Assembly: GCA_030043395.1 (NCBI GenBank)
Contig: JASHXW010000356.1
Coordinates: forward strand, 1 to 15,971
Source: Streptosporangiaceae bacterium
Lineage (GTDB): Bacteria > Actinomycetota > Actinomycetes > Streptosporangiales > Streptosporangiaceae
Reading direction: 5' to 3'
DNA length: 15,971 bases
Shown: piece after piece, positions 6,732-15,971 of the stretch
How positions within the stretch are numbered: position 1 is the stretch's first letter
Layout: each line of letters begins with the position of its first letter
The notes under the pieces: model-generated
The model's database searches: none
The model's input: the letters and a program-made list of their open reading frames with translations, nothing else
Told to the model about the DNA's origin: nothing
Made by a program: the position numbers and the translations under genes

Positions 6732-8495
6732 TCACACCTCGCTGTCGTGCTGCCCGGGCCAGCCGCCCTGTCGAACCTGAGCCGACCGGCCTCCGGCAGC
6801 CTGCGCGCCCTGACGCCCAGGTTGGCTGCCCTGCCTCGCGGCTGAGCCGTTCTGCCTCCCGGCTGAGCCGCTCTGCCGGCCGGCTGAACTGCCCTGCCGG
6901 CCAGCTGAACTGCCCTGCCGTGGACGCCCCGGTCCTGCGACCGGGCCGCCTTGACCTGGACGGCTTCCCGGATCAGCCAGCCTAGACCGTCCCGGCTGGC
7001 CGACGTGCCCTGACCTGACCGGAACTTGGCCCGATTGCGGCCGTGGTACAGGTCGGGCCGACGAGCGGCCCGGCGCGGACTTGGGAGACGAGGTATCGGG
7101 TGCCGGCCGGGATGACGAGCTGCCGGGCGCCGGGCGGGCGGAGGAGGAGCCTTTCGCATGTGGGCCTGGTGGCCTGCCAGCCCGCCGGCCCGCTCGATCC
7201 GCGGCTGGCATGTCCCGCGGTCGCCGCGGAGGCTTGGCCCGGGCGGGCGGCCTTGTCTGGTCCGGGGAACGTGTCGCGTCGGACGCGACGTCCCGGCCGC
7301 GCAGGGTAGCCAGGATCCGGGCCGTGCGCCGCGGTCCCGCCAGTGCCAGTGCCGCCTGAGCCTCGGGCTCGCGCCTGGCGAACGACAGCAGCATCCCGAT
7401 CGCCGCGAGCGTGGCGAGCATCGACGACAGGCCCTCAGAGACAAGCGGCAGCGGCACGCCGGTAATCGGGACGAGGTGGATGACGCCGCCGATGTTGATC
7501 ACGGCCTGCCCGACTATCCACGCCACTGCGGCGGTCGCGGCGAAGCGCATGAATGGCTCGCGGACCCGCCGGGCAATGCGCAGCCCCGCATAGCCGATGC
7601 CGCTGTACAGGAGCACGACCGTCGCTGTCCCGACCAGGCCAAGCTCCTCGCCCAGGATGGAGAAAATGAAGTCGGTGCTGTTATTGGGCACCCAGCCCCA
7701 CTTCTGCAGGCTGTGGCCAAGGCCGACGCCGAACAGCCCGCCTGAGCCCAGAGCGTACTGGCCCTGGATCTCCTGCATGTTCGGCCCGGTCGGCCCGCCG
7801 GCATTGGGGTGCAGGAAGCCAGACAGCCGGTTGCTCCGGTAGTTCGCCACCACGATCAGGACGAGCATGGCGAAGACAATCAGGCCGAGCAAGCCTATGA
7901 AGAGCCTGGTCGGCGTGCCCACCACCCACAGCAGGGCAAGCAAGATCACCAGCAGGATGAACGTCGTGCCCAGGTCGTCCCCGGCTACGACGAGCAGCGC
8001 GATGACCGCAGCCCCTGGCAGCAGCGGGATGAGCAGGCTGCGCCAGTCACTGAGCTGCCCGAGCTGCTCCTTGCGCGCGAGCAGGTCAGCGCCCCAGATC
8101 AGGAAGGCGAGCTTGGCGAACTCGGACGGCTGGACGCCGAAGATCCAGCGCTCGGCTCCGTCGACGGTGTGCCCGAAGGCCAGCACGATCAGCAGGCTGG
8201 CGATCGCGCCGATGTACATCGGCCTGGCCAGTACCCGGAACACCCGGATGGGCAGCCGGGACGCCACCCACATGATCGCCAGCCCCGCCAGGGCCCCGGC
8301 GAGCTGATGCAGGAACTCGGCGAAGGGCGGCAGCCCCCCTTGCAACTGGCTCGCCGATGAGGTGGACAGCACCATCATCAGGCCGATCGCCAGCAGCAGC
8401 CCGGTGCACGACAGGAGCAGGTAATACGACGTCAGGGGCCGGTCCAGCGGTGCGAGCGCGGTCCGGATCCGCGGCCGCAGGCCAGCCTCGCTCAC
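6732..8495 (-). CDS. ftsW: FtsW, septal SEDS peptidoglycan polymerase with long C-terminal tail
   Basis: Polytopic SEDS glycosyltransferase that polymerises lipid II together with FtsI. The membrane core covers about 20-375 with about ten helices. Family motifs are GAERWIFGVQPSEFAKL at 113-129, GQYALGSGGLFGVGLG at 245-260, NSTDFIFSILGEELGLVG at 272-289 with the conserved loop Asp275, and GVPLPLVSEGLSSML at 346-360. A tail of about 210 residues (376-587), rich in Arg, Ser, Gly, Pro and Gln, follows; it is repetitive, basic and almost certainly disordered in the cytoplasm. The total of 587 residues compares with 380 to 530 usual in this family. The start is GTG overlapping the murD stop by 4 bases, with only a weak AGAAG upstream, which suggests coupling. 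Confidence 0.96.
   Translation of the reverse strand: MSEAGLRPRIRTALAPLDRPLTSYYLLLSCTGLLLAIGLMMVLSTSSASQLQGGLPPFAEFLHQLAGALAGLAIMWVASRLPIRVFRVLARPMYIGAIASLLIVLAFGHTVDGAERWIFGVQPSEFAKLAFLIWGADLLARKEQLGQLSDWRSLLIPLLPGAAVIALLVVAGDDLGTTFILLVILLALLWVVGTPTRLFIGLLGLIVFAMLVLIVVANYRSNRLSGFLHPNAGGPTGPNMQEIQGQYALGSGGLFGVGLGHSLQKWGWVPNNSTDFIFSILGEELGLVGTATVVLLYSGIGYAGLRIARRVREPFMRFAATAAVAWIVGQAVINIGGVIHLVPITGVPLPLVSEGLSSMLATLAAIGMLLSFARREPEAQAALALAGPRRTARILATLRGRDVASDATRSPDQTRPPARAKPPRRPRDMPAADRAGRRAGRPPGPHAKGSSSARPAPGSSSSRPAPDTSSPKSAPGRSSARPVPRPQSGQVPVRSGHVGQPGRSRLADPGSRPGQGGPVAGPGRPRQGSSAGRQGSSAGRQSGSAGRQNGSAARQGSQPGRQGAQAAGGRSAQVRQGGWPGQHDSEV
6750..6917 (-). repeat. 21-base coding repeat in the ftsW tail
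   Basis: Codons 527-582 of ftsW form eight 7-residue units. Gln recurs at 527, 534, 541, 548, 555, 562 and 576, with a unit consensus close to QGSSAGR that decays towards the C-terminus. The first units are almost identical at DNA level (about 6850-6917), so recent slippage or unequal crossover is likely. Confidence 0.85.
7044..7151 (-). repeat. 27-base coding repeat in the ftsW tail
   Basis: Codons 449-484 of ftsW form four 9-residue units: GSSSARPAP, GSSSSRPAP, DTSSPKSAP and GRSSARPVP. They are more diverged than the 21-base array further downstream in the same tail. Confidence 0.75.
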
Positions 8496-10060
8496 CTTCT
8501 GGCCGCCAGCCGCCTGACCGCGGCGGCGAAGGCGTCGCCTCGTGCCGGGTAGTCGCGGAACATGTCGAACGACTGGGTTGCCGGCGCCAGCAGCACGGTA
8601 TCTCCTGGCTCGGCCATCTTCGCCGCCGCCATGACCACGTAGTCCATAGCTCCAGTGTCGGTGCCGGTGACCTCAATTACCGGGACCTTCGGGGCGTGTC
8701 GCACCAGCGCAGAGGCGATCTTGGCCCGGTCAGCGCCGAACAAGACGACGCCGCGAAGCCGGGTCGCCGCTCCGCCGACGAGCTCGTCGAGATCGTCCTC
8801 AGCGCCCCGCAGCAGCCCGCCGGCCGCCCACACCACGTGGTCGTACGCCGCAAGTGATGCGGCCGCCGCGTGCGGGTTGGTCGCCTTGCTGTCGTCCACG
8901 TAGTCGACCCCGGCTACGGAGGCGACCAGGGCGATCCGATGTGGTTCTGGCCGGAACGCCAGCAGGCCCGCGCTGATGGCCTGCGCGGGCGCGCCGTATG
9001 CGCGCGCGAGCGCCGCCGCCGCCAGCGCGTCGGCCACGTTGTGCGGGGCAGGTGGCCTCTCCGCACGCGGATGGCTCCCGTCCGGCGGCAGGCCCCTGGA
9101 CGGCTGCGGCGCGACGGAGCCGTCCGGCACGAGAACCTCGGACAAGGCCGCCAGGTCCGTCAGTGCTGCCAGGCGAACCCCGGCGTCACTGGGCCGTTCG
9201 GTGAAAGCCCGGTCCACCAGGAACCCGTCCGCGACGCCGAGCTCGCCCGCAGCGGGCTGGCCGAGCCGGAACATCGCCGACCGGGGCGCACCGCGCAACC
9301 GGGCGGCTTGCGCCATGGCTGCCGAGCGCGCGTCGTCGGCGTTGCCGATGACGATCGTGCCTGGCGCGAAGATCTTGGCCTTGTCGGCTACGTATGCCTC
9401 GAAGGTGCCGTGCCAGTCCAGATGATGCGCGGCCACGTTCAGGACGACCGCCGCCAGCGGCCGGATCGTCGAGCTCCAGTGCAACTGGAAGCTGGACAGC
9501 TCCACCGCCACTACCTCGTAAGGCTCAGGATCGGTCACCACGTCGGCCAGTGAGGTCCCCACGTTGCCGGCGGCCACGGCCCGGTACCCGCCCGCCTGCA
9601 GCATGAGCGCGAGCATCAGCACCGTGGTCGTCTTGCCGTTCGTGCCGGTCACCGCGAGCCAGCGCTGCCTGCCGCCGCCTTGCAGCGCGGGCCGCAGCCG
9701 CCAGGCCAGCTCCACGTCGCCCATCACCTCGATGCCGGACTGGGCAGCGGCCACGAGCAGCGGCGCGGCCGGGGTCCAGCCAGGAGAGGTGACAACCAGA
9801 TCGGTTCCCGGCGGCACGGTGGCCGCAGCCTGCTCGCCGAGCAGCACGCTGACCCCGGAGTCAGCCAGCGCGCCGGCGATCGCCTGGCCCTCGCTGTCGT
9901 CGCGCGAGTCGACCGCTGTCACGGTGGCCCCGAGCCCGGCCAGCACCCTGGCCGCGGGCGGGCCGCTCACGCCCAGGCCCGCGACGCAGACCCGGCGGCC
10001 AGCCAGCATCTTGGCGAAATCGGCGTCGGACACGCCCGGGGCGGCCGAGCCGTCCATCAC
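8492..10060 (-). CDS. murD: UDP-N-acetylmuramoylalanine--D-glutamate ligase MurD
   Basis: Cytoplasmic ATP-dependent ligase that adds D-Glu to UDP-MurNAc-L-Ala. Motifs are [17 protein letters not shown] at 24-40, TSPGW at 91-95, the ATP loop TGTNGKTTT at 138-146, AVELSSFQL at 185-193, [11 protein letters not shown] at 208-218, [14 protein letters not shown] near 339 and the MurD hallmark [11 protein letters not shown]. At 522 residues it is longer than the usual 440 to 490; about 27 extra Pro/Arg/Ser-rich residues (312-338) lie just before the HNV motif. The start is GTG at 10060, overlapping the mraY stop by 4 bases. The next codon is ATG (10057), an equally possible start. No strong ribosome binding site is seen, which supports coupling to mraY. 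Confidence 0.96.
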   Translation of the reverse strand: MMDGSAAPGVSDADFAKMLAGRRVCVAGLGVSGPPAARVLAGLGATVTAVDSRDDSEGQAIAGALADSGVSVLLGEQAAATVPPGTDLVVTSPGWTPAAPLLVAAAQSGIEVMGDVELAWRLRPALQGGGRQRWLAVTGTNGKTTTVLMLALMLQAGGYRAVAAGNVGTSLADVVTDPEPYEVVAVELSSFQLHWSSTIRPLAAVVLNVAAHHLDWHGTFEAYVADKAKIFAPGTIVIGNADDARSAAMAQAARLRGAPRSAMFRLGQPAAGELGVADGFLVDRAFTERPSDAGVRLAALTDLAALSEVLVPDGSVAPQPSRGLPPDGSHPRAERPPAPHNVADALAAAALARAYGAPAQAISAGLLAFRPEPHRIALVASVAGVDYVDDSKATNPHAAAASLAAYDHVVWAAGGLLRGAEDDLDELVGGAATRLRGVVLFGADRAKIASALVRHAPKVPVIEVTGTDTGAMDYVVMAAAKMAEPGDTVLLAPATQSFDMFRDYPARGDAFAAAVRRLAARR

Positions 10061-11112
10061 GAGGGAAGCCAGGAGACGTAGAAGATCGCCAGGCCGAGCG
10101 CGACGAACAGGCCGGCAATCAGCCAGAACCTGATCACGATGGTGGTTTCCGCCCAGCCGAGCAGCTCAAAGTGATGATGCAGCGGCGCCATCCGGAACAT
10201 TCGCTTGCCGGTCAGCTTGAAAGAGCCGGCCTGCAGCACGACCGACATCGTGATGATGAAGAACAGGCCGCCCAGTATGAGCAGGAGCAGCTGGGTCTGG
10301 GTGCAGACGGCCAGGCCGGCGAGCACGCCGCCCAGCGCCAGCGAGCCGGTGTCGCCCATGAAGATCCTGGCCGGGGGCGCGTTCCACCACAGGAACCCGA
10401 AGCACGCGCCGACCACGGCCGCAGCCACGACGGCGCAGTCCAGCGGGTCAGCGACCGGATAGCAGTGCGAGGTCAGCGCGATCGTGCAGTCGTTGCGGTC
10501 CTGCCAGATGCCGATCAGCACGAAGGCGGAAGCCACCAGGATGGCCGCCCCCGTCGCCAGCCCGTCCAGGCCGTCGGTCAGGTTCACGGCATTGGACCAG
10601 CCGCCGATCATCAGCACCACCCACAGCACGAACGGCAGCACGCCGATCGTCGGGCCGATGTCACGCAGGAAGGAGATCTGCGGGCTTGCCGGGGTCAGCG
10701 CGTATGCGTCGGGGTGATGCAGCACCTGCACGGCGAAGATGGCACCGACCACTGCCTGGCCGGCCAGCTTGGCACCGCTGCGCAAGCCGAGGCTGGTCTG
10801 GCGGTAGATCTTGATGAAGTCGTCGATGAAGCCGACCAGCCCGAGTCCGGTCATCAGGCCGAGGATCAGCACGCCGGACGGGGTGAACCCCTGGTGCGTG
10901 ACCACGTGCCCGACGACGTAGCCGACCAGGGTGGCGATCACGATGACCGTGCCGCCCATGGTCGGCGTACCGCGCTTGGTCGTGTGCACGACCTGCACGT
11001 CCTCGCGGATCAGCTGACCGTAACCGCGGCGGCGGAACAAGTTGATCGCCAGCGGGGTACCGAACAAGGTCAGCAGGAGTGACACGGCGCCCGAGACGAT
11101 GATGGTCCTCAT
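10057..11112 (-). CDS. mraY: MraY, phospho-MurNAc-pentapeptide transferase
   Basis: Integral membrane enzyme that transfers phospho-MurNAc-pentapeptide from UDP to undecaprenyl phosphate, making lipid I. It has 351 residues with about ten hydrophobic helices. Catalytic and family motifs are [13 protein letters not shown] at 42-54, the Asp pair FIDDFIK at 95-101, [10 protein letters not shown] at 177-186, FMGDTGS at 251-257 and APLHHHFE at 309-316. ATG start overlapping the murF stop (ATGA), with AGGAGGT 6 bases upstream inside murF. A Cys-containing loop at about 205-226 ([22 protein letters not shown]) is a lineage-type insertion. Confidence 0.97.
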   Translation of the reverse strand: MRTIIVSGAVSLLLTLFGTPLAINLFRRRGYGQLIREDVQVVHTTKRGTPTMGGTVIVIATLVGYVVGHVVTHQGFTPSGVLILGLMTGLGLVGFIDDFIKIYRQTSLGLRSGAKLAGQAVVGAIFAVQVLHHPDAYALTPASPQISFLRDIGPTIGVLPFVLWVVLMIGGWSNAVNLTDGLDGLATGAAILVASAFVLIGIWQDRNDCTIALTSHCYPVADPLDCAVVAAAVVGACFGFLWWNAPPARIFMGDTGSLALGGVLAGLAVCTQTQLLLLILGGLFFIITMSVVLQAGSFKLTGKRMFRMAPLHHHFELLGWAETTIVIRFWLIAGLFVALGLAIFYVSWLPS

Positions 11113-12500
11113 CGGGCGACCTCCTGGGCGGCCAGCGCGAGCGCGACGGTCTGCAGGCCAGCTGCCCTCGACGCCTTGACGAGCACGACATCTCCCGGGC
11201 GGAGCCTCTCGGCCAGCGCGGCGACGGCGGCGTCACCGTCCTGCACGGCGATCATCTCGCCGTCAAAGCCGGCCACGGCTTTGGCTCCGGTCAGGATTGG
11301 CAACGCCTCATCGCCGACCGCGATGATCCCGGTGAGGCCCGTCCGCGCGGCGGTCACGCCGGCCTGCTCGTGGAATTCGCGCGATCGCTCGCCAAGCTCG
11401 GCCATCCGGCCAAGCACAGCATAAGCGCGCCGGCCGGCCGAAATGACGTCAAGCGCGGCAAGCGCCGCTGTAACCGCCTCCGGGCTGGCGTTGTAAGCGT
11501 CGTTGATGACGACCACGCCATCAGCCCGCTCGGTGACCTCCATGCGCCACCGGCTCTGCGCCACTGCCGCGGACAGCCCGGCAGCGATCGCGGTCACGTC
11601 CATGCCGAGCTCGGCCGCCAGCGCAGCAGCGCCGAGGGCGTTGATGACGTTGTGCTCGCCGTGCAGCCGCAGCTCGACCGGCGCCCGCCCGCCGGGCATC
11701 TCAAGCGTGAACCGCGGCCGGCTTAGCCGGTCCAGGCTCACGTCCGTCGCCCGCACCTGCGCGGCCTCAGACAGGCCGAAGGTCACGACGCGGGCGGCTG
11801 TGTCCTGCGCCATGGCGAACACCAGCGGGTCGTCGGAGTTCAGCAGCGCCACGCCGTCGGCGGGCAGTGCCCGCGGCAACTCGGACTTGGCAGCGGCGAT
11901 CTGCTCCATGGTGCCGAACTCGCCGGCGTGCGCGTTGCCCACGCAGAGCACGACGCCGAGCTTCGGCGGCGCGATCTGGCACAGCGCCGCGATGTGCCCT
12001 GGGCCGCGCGCCGAAAGCTCCGACACCAGGTAGGCCGTGTGCTCGTCTGCCCGCAGCACGGTGAGCGGGTGGCCGATCTCGTTGTTGAAGGAGTTGCGCG
12101 GCGCGATGGTCGGGCCGAGCGTCTCGATCAGCTGCGCCGCCAGGTCCTTGGTCGTGGTCTTCCCAGCCGAGCCGGTGATCCCGGCGATCGTCAGCCCCGG
12201 GAGCATGTCGACGACAGCACGCGCCAGCTTGGCCAGGGCGCCAAGGACGTCGTCCGTAATCAGGGCAGGAACGCCGACCGGCCGGGTAGCCAGCACGACA
12301 GCCGCGCCCGCAGCCACCGCGCTCCGCGCGAAGTCATGGCCGTCGGCGCGCTCTCCTGGCAGTGCGGCGAACATCGCTCCCGGGCAGGCCTGCCGTGAGT
12401 CGACGATGACCGGGCCAGTGACGATGGCCGAAGGGTCGGGCACGTCGGCAACCACGGCTCCGGTAATCGCCGCTATCCGCGCGACGGACAGCGGGATCAT
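11109..12500 (-). CDS. murF: MurF, D-Ala-D-Ala adding ligase
   Basis: Cytoplasmic ATP-dependent ligase that adds D-Ala-D-Ala to UDP-MurNAc-tripeptide, completing the pentapeptide. It has 463 residues, normal for the family. Motifs are [24 protein letters not shown] at 34-57 in the UDP domain, the ATP loop [10 protein letters not shown] at 110-119, the MurF signature [37 protein letters not shown], and SRWRMEV with [15 protein letters not shown] start overlaps the murE stop (ATGA), with GGAG 5 bases upstream. Its stop overlaps mraY. Confidence 0.97.
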   Translation of the reverse strand: MIPLSVARIAAITGAVVADVPDPSAIVTGPVIVDSRQACPGAMFAALPGERADGHDFARSAVAAGAAVVLATRPVGVPALITDDVLGALAKLARAVVDMLPGLTIAGITGSAGKTTTKDLAAQLIETLGPTIAPRNSFNNEIGHPLTVLRADEHTAYLVSELSARGPGHIAALCQIAPPKLGVVLCVGNAHAGEFGTMEQIAAAKSELPRALPADGVALLNSDDPLVFAMAQDTAARVVTFGLSEAAQVRATDVSLDRLSRPRFTLEMPGGRAPVELRLHGEHNVINALGAAALAAELGMDVTAIAAGLSAAVAQSRWRMEVTERADGVVVINDAYNASPEAVTAALAALDVISAGRRAYAVLGRMAELGERSREFHEQAGVTAARTGLTGIIAVGDEALPILTGAKAVAGFDGEMIAVQDGDAAVAALAERLRPGDVVLVKASRAAGLQTVALALAAQEVAR

Positions 12501-14107
12501 GGCAGCTCCGTATCCAGGTCGTCGGCGGCGAGCTCGGCGCGAGCCAGCTCAGCCTCGGCCCGCTCGTTGCGGCCCCGTTCCGCGACAGCCTGCGCGGCGA
12601 CCTCCCGGTCGTCGAACGGGATAACCCGGTCGCCTACGTACTGACCGCGCTCATGGCCCTTGCCGGCGATGAGCACGAGATCTCCCTTGCCGGCCCCGCG
12701 GATCGCCAGGCCGATCGCAGCCGCCCGGTCCGGTTCCATGCTCACGCTCGCCCGGTCCTGGGGTGGCACGGAGAGCGCACCGCTCAGCATTTGCGCCAGG
12801 ATCTCCAGCGGGTCCTCCGACCTGGGGTTGTCGCTAGTGAAGATCGCCACGTCGGCCAGCTCGGCCGCCGCTGCGCCCATGAGCGGCCGCTTCGCGGCGT
12901 CCCGGTCGCCTCCGCAGCCGAGCACGATCCGCAAGCTGCCCTGCGTCAGCGGGCGCAGCGCGCTGAGCACCGCCTCCAGCGCGCCCGGCTTGTGCGAGTA
13001 GTCGACCAGGACAGTGAGGTCAGGGCCAGCGTCCACGCGCTCGAGGCGCCCGGGAACGCCCTGGCACGCTCCCACTCCGGCGACGGCCGGGCCAAGGCCG
13101 ACCCCTACTTCGACGAGCGCGACGATGGCGGCCAGCGCGTTGGCCACGTTGAACGGCCCGGGCAGGGTGATCGACGCGTCGGCTTGCACCCCGCCAGGCC
13201 CGACGACGCCGAACGTCGAGCCGTCGGCGCCGCACCGGATGTCGACCGCGCGCCAGTCCGCGTCTGAGCGCCCCGACGCCGAGAACGTCGTGATCGGGAT
13301 CGGTGCCTCCGCCACCAGCGTCCGGCCCCGCGGATCGTCGATGTTGACCACGCCCGAACGCGCGTAGCGCGGCGTGAACAACTCCTTCTTGGCCGCGAAG
13401 TAGGAGTCCATGTCCTGGTGGAAATCCAGGTGGTCCTGAGACAGGTTGGTGAAGACGGCGACCTCGTACGAGGTTCCGGCGACCCGGCCGAGCGCGAGCG
13501 CGTGGCTGGATACCTCCATCACCGCGCCGGTCACCCGCTTCTCGGCCATGACGGCCAGGAACGCCTGCAGGTCAGTCGCCTCCGGCGTCGTCAGCCCGCC
13601 CTGCTCGACGACGTCCCCGATCCTGGTCTCCACGCCGCCGATCAGGCCGGTCTGGTGGCCGGCGGCACGCAGCCCTGACTCGATCAGGTACGTCGTGCTG
13701 GTCTTGCCGCTCGTCCCCGTCACGCCGATCAGCAGCAGCCGGCCCGACGGGTTTCCGTAGACCCAGGACGCGACCTCGCCAAGCCGGGCCCGCGGATCGG
13801 ACACCACGAAGACCGGAAGGCCGCTCATGATCGCGCGGTCCCGGCCCGCCGGGTCGGTCAGCACAGCCACGGCGCCGGACTGGGCCGCGTCCCGGCAGAA
13901 CTCCGCGCCGTGATGACGGCTACCTGGCAGGGCGGCGTACAGGTCACCGGGCCGGACGGCGGCCGAGTCATGGGTGATCCCAGTCACCCCGCGGAGTTCG
14001 TTCCGGATAAAAGAAGAGTCGCTGTCGGGCTGGCGCAGCCCGAGCAGCCCGGCAAGCCCGGTCAGCGATCGGACCGGGACATGTCTGGGTCGGGGAGCCG
14101 CTGGCAC
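12497..14107 (-). CDS. murE: MurE, meso-diaminopimelate-adding ligase
   Basis: Cytoplasmic ATP-dependent ligase that adds the third stem residue. The motif DNPRSEDP at 426-433 is the signature of meso-diaminopimelate (not L-Lys) ligases, so this organism should have DAP-type wall peptide. Other motifs are THDSAAVRPGDLYAALPG at 45-62, the ATP loop GTSGKTSTT at 131-139, TTPEATDL at 173-180, EVSSHALALGRV at 198-209, NLSQDHLDFH at 221-230 and VDYSHKPGALEAV at 368-380. It has 536 residues, with an Ala/Glu/Arg-rich end of about 30 residues. The start is GTG, 19 bases after the ftsI stop. The nearest purine-rich site, GAGG, is 12 bases away and sits in a small palindrome, so initiation may be weak. 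The stop overlaps murF. Confidence 0.97.
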   Translation of the reverse strand: MPAAPRPRHVPVRSLTGLAGLLGLRQPDSDSSFIRNELRGVTGITHDSAAVRPGDLYAALPGSRHHGAEFCRDAAQSGAVAVLTDPAGRDRAIMSGLPVFVVSDPRARLGEVASWVYGNPSGRLLLIGVTGTSGKTSTTYLIESGLRAAGHQTGLIGGVETRIGDVVEQGGLTTPEATDLQAFLAVMAEKRVTGAVMEVSSHALALGRVAGTSYEVAVFTNLSQDHLDFHQDMDSYFAAKKELFTPRYARSGVVNIDDPRGRTLVAEAPIPITTFSASGRSDADWRAVDIRCGADGSTFGVVGPGGVQADASITLPGPFNVANALAAIVALVEVGVGLGPAVAGVGACQGVPGRLERVDAGPDLTVLVDYSHKPGALEAVLSALRPLTQGSLRIVLGCGGDRDAAKRPLMGAAAAELADVAIFTSDNPRSEDPLEILAQMLSGALSVPPQDRASVSMEPDRAAAIGLAIRGAGKGDLVLIAGKGHERGQYVGDRVIPFDDREVAAQAVAERGRNERAEAELARAELAADDLDTELP

Positions 14108-14112
14108 GGGCT

Positions 14113-14123
14113 GAGGTTACCTC
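14113..14123. repeat. Palindrome in the ftsI-murE gap
   Basis: GAGGT-T-ACCTC is a perfect 11-base odd palindrome filling most of the 19-base gap. It includes the only GAGG that could act as the murE Shine-Dalgarno. It is too tight for a hairpin and could equally be chance. Confidence 0.35.
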
Positions 14124-14126
14124 GCT

Positions 14127-15971
14127 TCATGGCACAGTGAGTGGGACATATGGGACGTGGTCCCCGTTCGGGGGGATCTTCATGGTCGCCAGCGCGAACT
14201 TCATCACCGCGTGGAAGACCGGTCCGGCGACGTCGATTCCGAAGTTGCTCCCCTTGCGGGGATCCTGCAGGTTCACCGCCACGACCAGGCCGTCGCTGGC
14301 CGCGGGGGCGATACCGATGAAGCTCGATCCGTAGGTGTTGCCCGGTTCCTCCTGCGCAGTGCCGGTCTTCGCCGCAACGGTATACCCCTTGATGATTCCC
14401 CACGGCTCGCCGGCCTGGGCATAGACCACGGGCACTTGCTGCAGAACCTTCATCAGCTCGCCAGCGACACGGGCCGAGATCACCCGCCGGGAAGACGGCC
14501 GCGGAGCGGGCACGTACCGGCCAGAGGAGGTCGTATGCCCCGCCACGATCGACGGGGTGACGCGGACACCGCCGTTGGCGATGGTCGCGTAGACGCTGGC
14601 CATCTGGATCGCGGTTACTCCCACGCTCTGGCCGAACGAGATCTGGTACCGCTCATTCCGGTAAGGGCCGGTCCAGTCCTTGGGCGGCGGCAGCAGGCCT
14701 GCGCTTTCGCCGGGCAAGTCCAGGCCCGAGTACGACCCGATGCCGAAGGCGCGGAACATGCTGTACTGGTCCTTCGGCGTGACGTTGGCGGCCACCTGGA
14801 TCATGCCGTCGTTGAGTGAGTGCGCGATGATCCCCGCGATGGTGTAGCGCTGGGTCGGGTGCGGTTCGGCGTCCTGGTACCAGGCGCCACGCCAGTACAT
14901 GGAGTCAGGCACGAGGTAGCTGGTGCGCGGCGACTCGCCCGCGTAGGTGAACGCGGCGGCCGCCGTGATCACCTTGGCCGTGCTGCCGGGCGCGAACACG
15001 TTGCTGACAGCGATGTCCTTGGTGGCGGCGATGCTGCTGATCGGGTCGTTCGGGTTGAAGGTCGGGTACTGCGCCAGCGCGAGTATCCGGCCAGTGCTTG
15101 GCTGCATGACGATGACCGTGCAGTTACGCGCGTGCGTGGCCGCCACCTGCAGAGCGCACTCCTGCTCGGCCTTCCACTGGATGTCGGCCTGGATGGTCAG
15201 CGTCAGGTTGCCAGCCTGAACGGCTGGCTTGACGATCGACTCGGTGCCCGGTATCGGCTGGTCGACGTTGTCCTTCAGGTACGCCTCAGTACCCGGCGTG
15301 CCGGTCAGCAGGTTGTTGAACTTCAGCTCCAGGCCGGCCTCGCCGGTCATGGCGTCATTGCCGTTGGTGTTGACGAAGCCGAGCAGCGGAGCGGCAAGGT
15401 CCCCGCCCGGATAGGACCGCTGGTAGATCGGAGTGAGGTAGATGCCGGGCAGCCCGAGCTTGGCGATGGCATCGCCCGTGGAGGCGATGACCGACTGCTT
15501 CAGCAGCACGTATTGCGGTGAGCTCGGGTGCTTGAGCAAGCGCAGGATCCTGGCTTCCGGCATGCGCAGCAGCCCGGCCAGGGCAGCGGCCACCTTCGAC
15601 TTGCTGGTCGAGGCCATCTGCGGCGGGTCCGCGGTGACCTCGTCGGTGCGCACGGTCATCGCCAGGATGGTCCCGTCGCTGCTCACGATCTCACCGCGAG
15701 CGGCCGGGATGGACGTGGCGGTGACCTTTTCCTTGTGGCTGAGGAAGCGGTAATGGGCCGACTCCACGCCCTGCATCTGGAATAGCCGGCCGAGGATGAT
15801 CGTGATCGCGAACGCGACTGCGAGAAGCGCTATGTTCAGCCTCCGGAGCGAGCTTTTACGGCGCAGCTTCGCGCTGGCCAGCGCCCGCCCGGCTAGGAGG
15901 GCGGGCCCGGCTGTCCGAGCTGACGGCGCTGGCCGGGCTGGCCGGGCCTGCGGCGGGCGGTGCGCCTGGCC
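14127..15971 (-). CDS. ftsI: FtsI (PBP3/PbpB), septal transpeptidase, 5' end outside the window
   Basis: Class B penicillin-binding protein that crosslinks septal peptidoglycan made by FtsW. 614 residues are visible. The frame stays open to the window edge with no ATG, GTG or TTG before the codon at 15776, which lies after the membrane helix, so the true start is upstream of the window. Visible parts are a Pro/Arg/Ala-rich cytoplasmic stretch (1-45), a membrane helix (about 46-64, NIALLAVAFAITIILG), the pedestal domain starting ARGEIVSSDGTILAMT, and the transpeptidase domain with active-site STAK (Ser330, Lys333), SLN at 385-387 in place of the usual SSN, and KTGT at 535-538. No PASTA repeat is present. 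It ends 19 bases before murE. Confidence 0.96.
   Translation of the reverse strand, partial: GQAHRPPQARPARPAPSARTAGPALLAGRALASAKLRRKSSLRRLNIALLAVAFAITIILGRLFQMQGVESAHYRFLSHKEKVTATSIPAARGEIVSSDGTILAMTVRTDEVTADPPQMASTSKSKVAAALAGLLRMPEARILRLLKHPSSPQYVLLKQSVIASTGDAIAKLGLPGIYLTPIYQRSYPGGDLAAPLLGFVNTNGNDAMTGEAGLELKFNNLLTGTPGTEAYLKDNVDQPIPGTESIVKPAVQAGNLTLTIQADIQWKAEQECALQVAATHARNCTVIVMQPSTGRILALAQYPTFNPNDPISSIAATKDIAVSNVFAPGSTAKVITAAAAFTYAGESPRTSYLVPDSMYWRGAWYQDAEPHPTQRYTIAGIIAHSLNDGMIQVAANVTPKDQYSMFRAFGIGSYSGLDLPGESAGLLPPPKDWTGPYRNERYQISFGQSVGVTAIQMASVYATIANGGVRVTPSIVAGHTTSSGRYVPAPRPSSRRVISARVAGELMKVLQQVPVVYAQAGEPWGIIKGYTVAAKTGTAQEEPGNTYGSSFIGIAPAASDGLVVAVNLQDPRKGSNFGIDVAGPVFHAVMKFALATMKIPPNGDHVPYVPLTVP

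Noticed and set aside
15774..15776. ATG at 15776 as the ftsI start
   Set aside because: It would remove the membrane anchor; the frame upstream encodes a typical basic N-terminus and membrane helix up to the window edge.

Overview
The window is one continuous stretch of a very GC-rich actinobacterial chromosome carrying most of the division and cell wall (dcw) cluster. Every convincing gene is on the minus strand, so transcription runs from base 15971 towards base 1. The order is ftsI (5' end outside the window), murE, murF, mraY, murD, ftsW, murG, murC, ftsQ, ftsZ, pgeF (yfiH) and yggS (3' end outside the window). This is the layout known from Mycobacterium tuberculosis and relatives. MurE has the DNPR motif of meso-diaminopimelate ligases, FtsW and MurG have long basic or proline-rich tails, and FtsZ has a long linker ending in DVPDFLK, all of which fit an actinomycete. 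The exact order or genus cannot be settled from the sequence; a filamentous, high-GC lineage is the most likely.

Right part (about 3900 to 15971): ftsI to ftsQ are packed almost without gaps. There are 4-base ATGA or GTGA overlaps at murE/murF, murF/mraY, mraY/murD and murD/ftsW, a 3-base gap at ftsW/murG and a one-base overlap at murC/ftsQ, so translational coupling is likely. Together these genes make UDP-MurNAc-pentapeptide in the cytoplasm (MurC, MurD, MurE, MurF), load it on undecaprenyl phosphate (MraY), add GlcNAc (MurG), polymerise it (FtsW) and crosslink it at the septum (FtsI). FtsQ links these to the division scaffold.

Middle (2798 to 3174): a 377-base gap separates ftsQ from ftsZ and is the most interesting part of the window. 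In transcription order it holds a strong hairpin that could end the upstream transcript, a sigma-A-like promoter, a duplicated unit of about 35 bases with CAACYCTGAGRGT repeats, and then a 122-base block with nested perfect inverted repeats. In RNA that block would fold into a three-way junction ending 7 bases before the ftsZ ribosome binding site. ftsZ therefore looks independently and possibly post-transcriptionally controlled.

Left part (1 to 2797): ftsZ, then pgeF (4-base overlap), then a 177-base spacer and the start of yggS. The spacer contains a 33-base direct repeat with a 51-base period. It is in frame with yggS, and each copy supplies an ATG, so the yggS start is uncertain. No RNA genes, insertion sequences, CRISPR arrays or plus-strand genes were found.
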